Below are positions 35,330-46,700 of a stretch of DNA of 64,000 nucleotides, piece after piece; position 1 is the first letter of the stretch, and every line of letters starts with the position of its first letter. The notes under the pieces are model-generated. The model made no database searches. It was not told the DNA's origin and worked only from the letters and a program-made list of their open reading frames with translations. The stretch lies in the NCBI GenBank assembly GCA_029215795.1, contig JARDYH010000006.1, positions 29,527,501 to 29,591,500 of the forward strand, in the 5' to 3' direction. A program made the position numbers and the translations under genes. The stretch is from Anniella stebbinsi. Lineage: Eukaryota; Chordata; Lepidosauria; Squamata; Anniellidae.

Positions 35330-36470
35330 TATTTATTGATTTGACAATATTTAAGAATCACTTATATTAAAGAAATTTCTAAGTCATGTACAAAACCGAG
35401 TCTTCATACAGAGGACAAGATTATCTTCCTGGGAATGCCTGTTGGGGGAAAAAGTCAGTTTTCAGCAGGTGTTGAAAACCCAGAAAGTTGGCACCGGCCT
35501 GATTTGTAATGGTAGAGAGTTCCTGAAAGTGGGTGCTAAGACACTCACGGCCCTATTCCAAGCCATTGCTGATACTAAAGGCCCTATTCTGAGAGCGGGT
35601 GCTACGACACTAAAGGCCCTATTCCAAATCATGTTGGACCCAGCCTCCGAACTCTTGGGTACCACCTGGATGGTATCTGCTGATGAGTGCAACAGGCTAG
35701 CAGGGGATCAAGTGATCTCTTAAGCACCCTGGTCCTGAGTTGTTTAGGGTACCAAAACAGGTACCAAAACTTTTACACCTGGCCCAGCAGCATATAGGCA
35801 GCCAGTGCAGTTCTCTCCACACAGGTGTTATGCTGGCAATGAGCTGCTCCCATTACCAGCCTGGCTGCAGCACTGTGTACCAACTGCAACAACCACAACA
35901 AACTTAAAGGCAGCTCCATATAAAGCGCATCAGAGTAATGCAGTCTTGGGGTTACGAATGCTTGGGCTACGGTGGTCAAGCTATCCCTAGCCAAGGCCAG
36001 ATCTACACCAAGCAGGATAAAACACTTTGAAAACGTTTTGAAAACTGTATATGGAGAGTGTCCTGGGCCCCAACAGTTGTCAAAACTGTTATAAACCATT
36101 TTAAAGCAGTAGTGTAGATCCTGCCCAGGAATGGCCATAATTGTCTTACTTGAGGAGCTGATAAAAGACACTCCGAGCCATTGACAACACGTGTAATCAA
36201 TCATTGACAATGTTAGATCAACGTGCACCCCCAGACTATGCACCTGTTCCTTCAGGGGACTCTAACCCCTTCCAGAGCAGGCAACCGACCCAGTTCCCAG
36301 ATATGGGAGTCACTACACTAGAGAGCCTCCTTCTTGCCAGGATTTTGAGTCCATTTATAGGCCCTCATCCAGCCCACTACTTACAAAGTCTCCACTGATT
36401 CAGATACTATAGAGAATTGGGTGTCATCAGTGTACTGAAGGCACCTCGCTGCAAATCCCTTAATGACTCC
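35330..36470 (-). mobile_element. Old L2-type LINE fragment carrying a nested foldback
   Basis: On - it encodes decayed RT pieces (FVTPRLHYSDALYMELPLSL, SLGVHVDLTLS). It is interrupted by the 131-bp element at 35995-36125. The left part (35442-35720) contains a local duplication of the ggtgct-a-gacact-a-ggccctattcc module. Confidence 0.65.
35995..36125. mobile_element. PIF/Harbinger-like MITE, TCTACAC family
   Basis: Ends GGCCAGATCTACAC and, reversed, GGCAGGATCTACAC. Flanks caa (35992-35994) and cag (36126-36128) look like a mutated 3-bp duplication. It is inserted in an L2-type LINE. Confidence 0.7.
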
Positions 36471-36497
36471 TTGTATATTGTAATTATTATATAAATA

Positions 36498-36760
36498 GGG
36501 TGTCCACATGCCCTATTTTACACAGGGGTTCTCTCTTTGAAGGGCTGAAAGGTCACCTGGTTTCAGTCTTCCCCTCTATAGTGAAATGTATTGTTTTTAA
36601 TGCTAGTTTATTTTCTATTTAATAATTACTCCTAACTTTGCACATACATATAAATTAACATATGCATTTTTTTGCAAATTTATGTCCCCTTTTGTCCATT
36701 TTTGTAGGTGGGGGAAGCATTTCCTCTTTTGGGAGGTGATTTGTAAATATGTGGCCACTC
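36498..36760. mobile_element. TA-flanked foldback DNA element
   Basis: Ends GGGTGTCCACATG and, reversed, GAGTGGCCACATA, flanked by TA on both sides (36496-36497, 36761-36762). Same terminal type as 60826-60992. Confidence 0.65.
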
Positions 36761-37189
36761 TATATGTAATGTAAAGAGGAGGTTATGGAGTACAAAACCT
36801 GAAAAAGTTCCTCAACCTCCTGAGGCCTTTGGAAGATCCTTTTGATGCAAATCGAGAACTCTTGTACCCTTTTGACCATTGACAAAAGTGGGTTGTCTCT
36901 AATAGAACTCAAGAGTTTGCTGATAAGAAGCGTTCTCACACAATTTATATGAAAGCTAGCTCAGAATTTTTATTTTTATTTTTAAAAAAGGTGTCATTCC
37001 AGGAAACCCATTTCTGTGAAAGACTAGCCGTGACCCATTCCAGTACATTGAAAGACATGAAGAAGAAAAAGGTCAGTTGCCATCTGACAAGATATATGAA
37101 GCTGCGTAGTGCTGAGGCACTGAATGTGAATGTTGTTTTCCTGTCTGTAGGTGTATGGTTGACCAAGTTCACATGATCACGGTTGACCA

Positions 37190-38540
37190 AGATCACCGTG
37201 CGTGCCGGTCGCGAGCCACCTAATTAGCATAATTACCCTTGCGGGGTACGGGTTGTTGTGACGTCCGAACCTGGCACGGGTGAGTACTTGGGGTGGTTCT
37301 CTCCACTAGCCAAACAATGGTAACAGAGAGAAGAAGGTGCAGTAGAGGTCACTGCCTATCTCCTCCATGGTGTCTGGCAAGCAAGTGATATTGCTGCGGG
37401 GAAAGAGGAGGGAGAGCAATAGCGTCTGGTGGGCAGTGGTGATGAGAAGGCCGACTCGCTGAGGGAGGGGGCCTTGCCCAAGCGCCCTCAAGAACCTGGA
37501 GCCAGAACACTGCAGAAAGAGATGCAAGGGTGTGAGCAGGCTCAGAGAGATTCACGTTGGGCTCTGGGCTGAACAAAGCGATATGCAGTGTGTCAGGGCT
37601 GTGCTAGTTCCAAGCCCCACATCCTAAGAGCTAGGGCTGCCCGGGATCCCTGAAGAAGCCCTGCTCCCTTTCAGAAATGACATGTTCTTGTTTGGGCTCC
37701 TTGAAAGGCCTCTGGTATCCCCAGTGCAGACTGTGGGAAGGGCCACAGTAACAAGGCAGGTGGCACTTGCGTGGCCTCCACCGCAGCTACGAGGCAGGCA
37801 AACAGTGGAGGCTTCACACCTTGGGGAGCTCCTTTAGAGTTCTGACTGAAACCCGGAGTGGATCCACACACGCACACCCCACTGACATAGGAGCCATCAG
37901 CCCCCACTGTTTGCCTCTCCTGTAGCTGAGATGGAGGTCGCGCAGGCTCCACCTTTCCAATCTGCTTAAGCGTCAGCCTTTGCCACAATCATGTGCCAGA
38001 GGACTTCAAAGGAATGTGGGTCTTGGTTTTGTGTTTTGAAACACGACACCCCAAAACAGGAAGGGAGAGTGATACTGTTTTCTTGGGACGGGGGGAGATT
38101 TGGGTTTGGTGTGAAGAAGAGCTCGTTCAGTGGTTCGATGGTTAGCCATTCTTTGCTGCTTTCTTCTCAAAGGGGAACTCTCTTCAATGCAAGCATTAAA
38201 CCAATAGCTTTGCTTTGACAAGCGGACAGATGCTGCTCTTGGGCTTTGGTTCCTAAAGGAACTACATCATATCAGAATTTGGGGCCAAATACCAATCCAG
38301 AATGAGCAGGTTCTCCTTCTAGTCCATGTTTGACTTCTTGCTTATTTATACAACCACCCCAGTGACATTGGCGCCACCAGCCTCCGCTGCCTGCAAGCTG
38401 AGGTGGGAGAGAGGATAATATAGTCAGCCCTGAAGCCTCTCCAAGAACTTTGGGGTCTCCAGTTTTAGACAAGTGGTCCCCATTGCTCAGTGACCCCACA
38501 AACCCTTCACCTTTCTATCAACTGGTTGCCTCAACAGGTC
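37190..38540. other. GC-rich, CpG-bearing block of unknown nature
   Basis: Contrasts with its AT-rich surroundings. 37195-37290 is notably CpG-rich (cgtgcgtgccggtcgcgag). Similar phrases recur at about 37850-37960 and 38350-38420 (cactgacat-gg-gccatcagcc, tagctgagatgg). Minus-strand open frames of 71-105 codons exist but match nothing I recognise. It may be the 5' region of an unlisted retroelement or degraded repeats. Confidence 0.4.
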
Positions 38541-38944
38541 TTATCCAGTGAGCATCGCTTTCTCTCCAAAGAGTTGGCATGTGAACAAAACCCCAGACAG
38601 AATAAAGTTGCAGTGAGTAATTGTAGTATTCAAGAATCATTATAACAGATGATAATATCTCCATTCTTTGAGAAGGTGCAAGAAGCACAGTGAGTGGGAA
38701 ACGGTGACGATGTTCACTTCACCTAACTGGCAGAGCTGCACCGAACCAGGGAGAGGTGCTCTTTAAAAGGGCTGCAGCCATGCCCCGAACACTGCAGCTG
38801 CTCAAGGCCCAGGCATTTAGGTGGGGCTTAAACTCACAGAAGCCACAAAGCCAAAATCCTCGGCAGCAGCTGTGGGGGTATTACAACTACTGACTACTTT
38901 CACAGCAAGTTAATATTCTCTTGCTGTGGCTCAACACTGAATGG

Positions 38945-39240
38945 CTTTGTTTGTTTCTCATTCATTCATTTAAATTGACACCTGGCATTTCAGTACAATA
39001 TCCAAAGCACCATAAAGGCATAAAAAGAAGCTGACAACAGCAGATCTACAAAAGCACTATAAAAATAATAAAGTAATCCAAGTAAAACGGAGCAACAAAA
39101 GTTTAAGAGCCTGGGAAAATAAAAGGCTTTTACCTGATACCAGGAAGACATCAGATAATTCCAAAGCGGTGACAACAATGAAAAGGCCCTGTGCTCGATA
39201 ACCATCCATCACACCTCAGATGTTCTGTCATTCATGCCAG
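38945..39240 (-). mobile_element. Worn LINE 3' remnant
   Basis: T-rich start, A-rich tail-like text (aaataataaagtaatcc), then decayed text like the APRLWN-to-tail portion of the L2 copies on -. Confidence 0.35.
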
Positions 39241-39442
39241 CCTATAACTATTCAAGAATTTGGTTGCAACATGCCACCATTGCCTTTCCCCCAGTTACCT
39301 TCTGGACATCTACTTAGTACTTAGCATGGTATGAAATCAGTGCCAGAGCTGTGTTGGGCCAGTCCTGTTGGACCAGTTTGGCCATGTAAAAACACCCTGA
39401 GCAAAGCTAGTTTAATGCCTCTTTTTGGCATATCGGGAGATC

Positions 39443-39625
39443 ATTGTGGTGTAGTGGTGAGAGTGTTGGACTGGGATTTGGTGATCCAGGTTCTAGTCCA
39501 CACTCAGCCATGAAGCTCACTGGGTGATTTTGGAGCACAGGTTATCTTGAGGATAAAATGGAGAGGATGACTGTATGAGCCTCATTGGGTTCCTTGCAAG
39601 ACGGTAAAAGTGGGAATAATAATAA
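39443..39625 (+). mobile_element. Sauria-type tRNA-derived SINE
   Basis: A box TGGTGTAGTGG (39447-39457), B box GGTTCTAGTCC (39489-39499), then cagccatgaagctcactggg, a gaggataaaatggagagga block, gagcctcattgggttcc and an (AAT)-rich tail. The order and words match the squamate-wide Sauria SINE as I recall it. Confidence 0.8.
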
Positions 39626-39639
39626 TAAATAAATAATAA

Positions 39640-40072
39640 TAATATAATAATAATACAAGACCATACCTTGCAACCGACCAGTTATAGACAAAACAGAAAA
39701 ACACACGTACCTCACTGACATAGCAATACCTAATGATAAATATTGTAGAAAAGGAAGAGGACAAGTGAGAAAAATATACACCACTGGCTAAGGAAGTTAA
39801 AGAACTATGGCAACAGGAAAAGGTCACAATTATTCCGTTAGTCACATCAGTCACTGGCATCACATCAAAAAACTATACAGAAAACCTTCAGAAACTGGGC
39901 CTACCAAAATACATCCATACCAACATCCAGAAAGCAGTCATACTTAAAACCTGCTCAATAGTCAGGAAATTTCTGAATTGGTAAAAGACAGCATGACCTG
40001 GCAAAGCCCGTCATGTCTGTCTAGAAAATCCAACGCAAGCAAGAAAAGAGACATCATCATCATCATCATAAA
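39640..40072 (+). mobile_element. R4/Dong-like LINE 3' end
   Basis: Broken + frames read as a nuclease-like C-terminal domain (RPVIDKTEKHTYLTDIAIP-like, then a Lys/Glu helix, VIILKTCSIVRKFL-like), with a short 3' UTR and (ATC)n tail at 40050-40068. It would continue the 33930 fragment, but 5 kb of other DNA lies between. Confidence 0.5.
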
Positions 40073-40155
40073 ATTAATATATTTTAAGGTGTTGGCTCCC
40101 TTCATTATGCAGCATCATGGTACACTGAATGCATAACTGCCATTTTTGTCTAGTT

Positions 40156-40585
40156 CTGGGGTTTCCAATGAAGTTTCTGTGGTCACCCATGTGCCCACAC
40201 CTTCCTTGGCACCTGTGAGGCTCCCTGCTTCTCCTAATTTTTATTTCTTAAGATTTTTTTTTAATTACAACAACAACAACCAACAAATTAATTGGATGGC
40301 TGGCATGCTACAAAGTGAAGTGCTGCCCTCTAGCTTTGTGTCTTGGAGATCAGACCCCCACCTATGCCTTGTACTTCAATTCTTGAGCTAGTTACTTTTC
40401 TTTTAGTCTCACCCATTTGCTTTCTGGGAAATAAGTGTTTTGTGACTGGCTGTGCCCGCCATGGCAGCCATTTTATGAGTGGACAAGCTCCACCCCTCCA
40501 TGGCAGCCCTTTGGTGAGAGTGCCCGTGACACGCTCTCAACATTCCAAATGTGCCCACTGAGCCCTCAAAAGTTGGGGACTCCTG
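40156..40585 (+). mobile_element. hAT-type non-autonomous element with 8-bp target duplication
   Basis: Ends CTGGGGTTTCCAA and, reversed, CAGGAGTCCCCAAC. Flanks gtctagtt (40148-40155) and ggctagtt (40586-40593) match at 7 of 8 bases. Same family as 27102-27490 and 44131-45578. Confidence 0.75.
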
Positions 40586-41494
40586 GGCTAGTTCTTCCCC
40601 TAGTTCTCCCTCCTGACATATAGTACAACTTCCCTAGGTTATATTGTTGAGTGTTTCTCTTCCACTGCTCACCATGACTCACTGATGATGGTGAGTTTTT
40701 CCCACTATGCTGACATAAGTTGTATTTCAATTTACAGTGTCTTTCCATTGAAACCTTTCTCATTTCAGTGCAAATAGGCTCCATGTGAAAACAGTGGCAT
40801 GGCTGGGTAATTTTAGACTTAACAGTCCAGGGGGGGTGGGGGTGTTAGGTGGCCATGTGGGAACACAACTGACATTTATCTTCTCCCCTTCCAGCCGCCA
40901 TTCCATATTTTAAAACTTCTACATTTCTGGCATGTTAGAACAACAACAAAACTTTTTGACAATCATTTCAAGCATATGCAGATTTGCTTTTTCAGCTTAC
41001 TTCAATCATAATAACAACACCATGACTACAGGAATTAAATGGAATTTTCTTCTGCTGGCCTGATGCCCACATCACCTGCCACTCTCTGGTGGTCATTTTG
41101 GCCCCACTGCATGCCTGTGTGAAGTTCAACGCAGGAGCACAGAAAGGGTGTTTTCTTCCTTAATGGGTTTTATTTTTTTAAGATAAGTGGGGAAAACATG
41201 AGACGGTTACAAATAGGACATATAGAACCCCCTCCTCCTAAAATTCCATCAATGTGGTAGTACAATTACATAATAAAAACCTCACCTGGGAGTGTGCAGT
41301 TCCAGGGGGGAAGTAATCCATTTGGTTCATATTATTCCCTCAGCAGGGTTCCATTGAAAATAGGCAAACCAGACCAAGACTGGTTGTACCGATGAAGGTG
41401 CATGCCTGTACCAAGTCTCAGAGTGAGCCTAGGGAAGCTTTTACCCACACTGCTGCTGCTTATGGAACAGAGGAGGTATGCTGCAGGAGGTAAT

Positions 41495-41832
41495 GGCTGG
41501 GTTCACACAACATGTTAACCCACGTTCAGTGGTTGAGTGTGAGTTGCTGTTGATCCGTGGGTTGTTGGTTGAACCATGGTTAGCATGTTGTCTGAGTGCA
41601 TCATGTTTTATTAACCATGCAATGTCGCTTATTTTTCCCAAACAAGCCACCTTGAAAAGCCATGGTTTGTTGTTGGGTTGTTCAGGGTGCAAGCCACACT
41701 GCATGGCTAACAAGCCAGCCTGCAGAAAATATGTCCTACGTTCAGACAACACGCTTCATCAAACAACCTAGCTTCAACAACAGCCCATACTCAACTATTG
41801 AGGGCGAGTTAGTATGTTGTGTAAACAGCTCC
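41495..41832. mobile_element. Harbinger-like foldback, possibly two nested copies
   Basis: Left end GGCTGGGTTCACACAACAT, and reversed right end GGAGCTGTTTACACAACAT. A second end-like phrase, cgttcagacaacacgc, lies inside at about 41740. Target duplication unclear. Confidence 0.5.
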
Positions 41833-43309
41833 AGTGTCATCTTTCTCAATTTCTCACACACGCACACCCACACATCCCATGTTGGTATATCAGGGCTTGA
41901 CCCAGGGACTCAGCACCAGCCGTCACACACTCCCCTCCTTTAAGTTTGGCAGAATTCACTAGACCCCTTAGGACAATTTCTGTTCTACAATTTTCCAGAG
42001 TCTGCTGTATTCTCTCAAGCATTTGAATGATTTCAGCTGGACCTGAAATCTGCTGTTTAAATCTTGACCATTTTGAATGTTGTTGGCTAGCAACACATGG
42101 AGTCACATTCGAAGAAACCAGGCAAGGCTAACAAATGAACTCACCTTTTGACTACGGAAGAAAAAATTCACACCGTCAATCAAGGAACAGGGATCGCAAC
42201 AGAACTCGGTAGTCAGACCTATTTCATCCCACATGCTGGTTTAACCAGCCCTATGTCACTTAATGACTCGTGGTCTGTGGTTGATATTTTATCTCCTTCA
42301 AAACCCCAGCGCCTGGACACCTTACCTTGGTTTCGTTTATCAGTAACCTCGCAGTGCTTACTTTTCCCTGAGGCTTAAACCATGCTAGAAACTGTCAGCC
42401 TTTCTTTAACCTCAAAGGGTAAACTCAGTGTTGAAAGACTATGAGAAACAGTGATCTCCTGCCATCCTTTCTGCTGTCATTACCCTAGGAAATAGATCAC
42501 ATAGCAAACTCAGCTAGACTAGTGAGGGGAGTCATTTGTCACTTCATGTTCACCTAAAATGTCACATTTTAAAATGTCACACCTTTCCCGGCAGTTTCAC
42601 TGCATCTTCACAGAAGTGTGGAGTTGAATTGCCCAGGTGGTATGACTCGTTCCCCACCCTGTCCCGACCCCTTAAACAAAAGGCCAGGACTACCCACCTA
42701 ATAACCACACACACACACACAATCCACACCACAGTGATGAGAGCAGGTTACAGTGCAGGAAGGTTCCTGTGAAGCAAATGAAACAAAAAGAGAATTGAGC
42801 CACTCTCTGAAGCAGAAAGAAAGAAAACCAGGTCTGTAATAGAACTAAAATAAATGTTCAGGGTGTTCACTCTAAAAATCTCCCTTTCACAGGTCCAGGT
42901 TTCCTCGGAAAGCCATCACACCGTTTTGTTCTGTTGGTGTAGTGCTAGAGGTCGCTCACACAAGCAGTACATTAATAGCATGAGTGGACTGGCAGTGACA
43001 GATAATTATTTCTCTGTTCATTAAATTTAATCTATTTAGAAGCTGCCTGATTAACAACGTTTTGAGAACATATTAACACAAACATAGCAAACAATGTAAA
43101 GAACAGCAGCTCATGATGAAACCAGCAAATTAAAAACCATACTAAATGTGACACAGGAGAGCAGTATATAAAACACTGTGGCTAAAAATACCAAGGCTAT
43201 GTTAAAGAGGAGTAATAAAACTGAAATACCTGGGCATATAAAATCATCTTCAAGAATGTGTAGCCAGAGACAGATCTGAGAGACTCCAATGACTCACCTT
43301 TGTCTAACT

Positions 43310-43444
43310 CAGCCTTCCCTGGCCAGGTTCCCTCCAGATGTTTTGGATTTCAACTCCCATCAGTCCCAGCCAGCATGCCCAAGGATCAGGAATGCTGTAA
43401 ATTATAGTTCAAAACATCTGGAGGGCACCCTATTGCGGAAAGCT
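43310..43444. mobile_element. hAT-type foldback MITE
   Basis: Palindromic: CCTCCAGATGTTTTGGA near the left end and its complement near the right. The centre has cagtcccagccagcatg. Same family as 58922-59063. Very common in squamates (recalled). Confidence 0.75.
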
Positions 43445-43465
43445 GGTTGACAGCATCCACTCTTG

Positions 43466-44098
43466 GAGCTTTTCTACATGAGGCTTTTATTGTATGCTCA
43501 TTATTCGTTATTCAAGGTTGTTTACAGGTTCTCTAGACAGTGTTGTGACCTTCCAGTTTCTGTTTTTTAAAAGCACTTTCCCAGGTTTTGTTTAGTTTGG
43601 GGAAAATAGAGTATTATTTGTGAAAGCAAAAGGAAATGTATTTTTCTTCTTCTATAATTGCAAAATTCCAGTAAAGCACAGCACCACCTAAAGGTTATGT
43701 AGTGGAAAAGCAGGAAAAATGTGTAGAGTTCAGATCTCAATCCTGGGATGAAACTGAAAGTAGATACAGCAGGTTAACAGCCTCCCTACTCACAGTTATT
43801 TATGAGTCCTTTAGACAATGCTGCGACCCTCCAGTTTTGTTTCTGTTTTTAAACAATAATTTTGGCGAGTTTTTTTTTTTTTTTAGAGTAGGGGAAATGT
43901 GATATTATTTGTGAAAGGGAAAGAAATTGTCTTTCCATTTGTGTAATTGCATTAATGTAATCTACCACAGGGCCACCTAGAGGTTATGTAGCAGAAAAGC
44001 AGGAAATGAAAGACTCTTCAAGTAGTGCATGGATCTCAATTTTGGGACAAAAGCAAAAATAGATACGGCAGATTTACAGCCTTGAGTAGAAAAGCTCT
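43466..44098. mobile_element. Foldback DNA element with tandemly doubled interior
   Basis: Inverted ends GAGCTTTTCTACAT and, reversed, GAGCTTTTCTACTC. The flanking 3 bp are TTG and TTA. The interior is two diverged direct copies of about 290 bp (roughly 43500-43785 and 43790-44075). Each holds ttattTgtgaaag, gccacct-a-aggttatgtag and agatac-g-cag words. Confidence 0.75.
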
Positions 44099-44130
44099 TA
44101 TTCTGTTGCTTAGGGACTTACATTAAATCT

Positions 44131-44599
44131 AGGGTCTTTAATGCCATGCCCACAGATACTTCTCTTTATATCTTGCCCCTCCTGATTTTTATTTTATTTA
44201 TTAAAAATTCAAAATTAAATTAACCGGGAGTTGGGTGGCATGCTGCAAAGAGAAGTACTGACCTCCAGCACCACCTTTATTTGGATTCAAAAGAGTGGCT
44301 TTGGAGCTTAGCCCTCCCCCCACCCCCTTCTGCCTTGTAATTAGGTTCTTGGACAAGTTACTTTTATTTAGCCTCACGGGTTTGCCTAATGGGAAGTGTT
44401 TTGTGACTGGCTATACCCATCATTGCAGCCATTTTGTGAGAGCACCCATAACATTCTCCCAAAATTCCAAATACGGTCACTGTGGCGATACCCTACATTT
44501 CTGTCTCCTTAGGTATGTCTGGGTTAGTGTGTTTGGAAAGTGTGGAATGTTGGACTGAGTGGGTGTGGCTGGTGATGCTGGAAAAGGGGAGGGGAGGAG

Positions 44600-44643
<44 letters not shown>

Positions 44644-45578
44644 TTATTTCTTACCTGCCTCTCCGTCTGGATCGAGGCGGGGAACAACAACATGATAAAA
44701 TACATAAAACTGATTAAAACATGACACATATTATTAAAACTGTATTTAAACATCCTAAAACATCCTTAAAACATTCTAAAATTCCACTGGATATGCCCGC
44801 CGGAAGAGAACAGTCTTTATGGCTTTCTTAAATTCTAAAAGACTGTTAAGTTGACGAGTCTCCTCCGGCAGTCATTCCACAGTCTGGGAGCGGCAGAAGA
44901 GAAGGTCCTCTGGGTAACGGTTGTCAGCCTAGTCTTGGCCGACTGCAGTAAGTTCTTCCCAGAGGACCTGAGCGTGAGGGGTGAATTGTATGGGAGAAGG
45001 CGATCCCGCAGGTAACCTGGACCCAAACCATGTAGGGCTTTAAAGGTAATAACCAACACTTTATACTTCGCCCATATATTGTGTGAGGGAGTGTTTTGGC
45101 AATTAGTGTGTGTTAGTTGGGTGGAGGGTAGTTAGGTGAAAGATAGATGAGTTTAGCTGTGTGTGTTCTGGTCAAGAGTGTGTGAAGAGTAAATAAATAT
45201 AAGATTTTAAGGATTTAGGATTATTATTAAGATTATTAGAATTATTAAGCATAGGCAGGTTTTAAATTGAATTTGAAAGTACTGTAAACAACAATAAACA
45301 TTTTCTTTTATTTTGCTACCACAAACCACATGTCAGCTTGGCTTTGTCACCTGCTCTATTAGTTAATAAAGAAACACATTACCTTAAACCTTCAGCCAAT
45401 ATAATCACAGAAAAACCTTTTCAAAACCTCAGTACCTTTTCCCTCTGTGGTGTTTCTTATACCCTTCCCTCAGGTGTTTAAGTGGTGGTGTTTAGCCTGA
45501 GAGGGGTGTGCTCATCTAGGCCTAGTGTCTGAGGCTGTGGCGGCACAGTCACCAACCCCAAAAAGTTGGGGACCCCTT
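44131..45578 (+). mobile_element. hAT-type element interrupted by an L2-type LINE
   Basis: The left part (44131-44480) matches 40156-40585 word for word in many places. The right end ...GTTGGGGACCCCT is at about 45578. Flanks ttaaatct (44123-44130) and ttaaactg (45579-45586) share ttaaa. The LINE at 44604-45078 lies inside. The stretch 45078-45540 is GT-rich and unclassified. Confidence 0.5.
44604..45078 (-). mobile_element. L2-type LINE, 5'-truncated, with (AAT)n tail
   Basis: (AAT)n at 44604-44644, then the CTGCCTC...GAGGCGGG hairpin. A - frame encodes MLVITFKALHGLGPGYLRDR and SSAAPRLWND. Same 3'-end type as 1749-3783, and inserted in the hAT-type element. Confidence 0.8.
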
Positions 45579-46634
45579 TTAAACTGAATTCCTCTTGCTT
45601 CCTCCTTTTCCCTTCCCTTTACAATCTCCTTCCTAGATTTCCCCCCCTTTCTATTATATTATTCTGCCCACTGTTTTCTTTCCCCTAACTCCTTTGAAGA
45701 AACTCGGAGGGGGGGGGGGGGGAAGCTGGTGGCCAGAGGCATGGCTCACTATTTTGGGGCCCTCGTCCATCCCATCCTCATCCAGGCCACTACTGTTGGC
45801 ACTCAGGTCCCATAGTTTTCTCCGCAAGGAGTCGCTTGTATGAGTTTACACCAAGCTTATAAGACATTGTTCTAAAGAAAAAGTGTCATTTTAGACTGCT
45901 GAGTATGTTGTCACGTCACTCTTGTGTAGTAAATACCGTCATGTGAGTCAAGACAGTGAATTGTGGCACATGCTGGCACTACGTAATTCATGCTGATGTC
46001 ATCTGATTTCAGTTCCATGACACACAACCCCATGTTAACTCAACATGAAAAAAAATGTTTTCACCCATCTAACATCACTCCTTCTAATAGCAAACTCAGC
46101 TGGGTGAGTGCTGACAGCTTTGAGACCAAAATGGGGCCACTGAGAAAAAAAAGAGTGTGGCATCAGCATATTCTGATGAACCCTGTTTTAAGTGACTGGG
46201 TAGTTTGTGCAGAGGGAGTTTGCTTTCTGCCTTATAACAGCAGGACAGTACACTTGGAGACACCAAGTGACACTGGAAATCTTCAGCTTATTTGAAATAG
46301 CCCTAGTATACAAGAATTTGGTACCTGTCCCTCTCTGAGAATTTGACTCATCAAACCAGTCTTTCTAAAAGAGTAGCCAAATGAGACTCATTTTATGATA
46401 CGTTTATTATGTCAGCTATTACAGGCTTGCTTTCCACCAAAGCCCCACCACCCCATCAATCATTTTGGAAGGACACCTTTACCTCATGGAATTCTGCAAC
46501 CAAGGTTTTGCTTCAATTACACTCTGTCTGGATGTTGTCATCACTCAAATGTCAGTTACACTCCTGATTTGTTTTCTTTTAGTTTTGTATTGATGGATAA
46601 TCTTAATGCTGGACTATCAATGAAGTTTTGTTTA

Positions 46635-46700
46635 GGAGAGGGGGGAGGGAGGGGGAGGGGGGAGGGAGGGAGGGGAGAGAGAGAGAGAGAGAGAGAGAGG
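46635..46700. repeat. G-quadruplex-prone purine tract and (GA)n
   Basis: 46635-46674 contains at least seven runs of three or more G separated by single A. It is followed by (GA)n to about 46700, with all purines on +. Confidence 0.9.
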
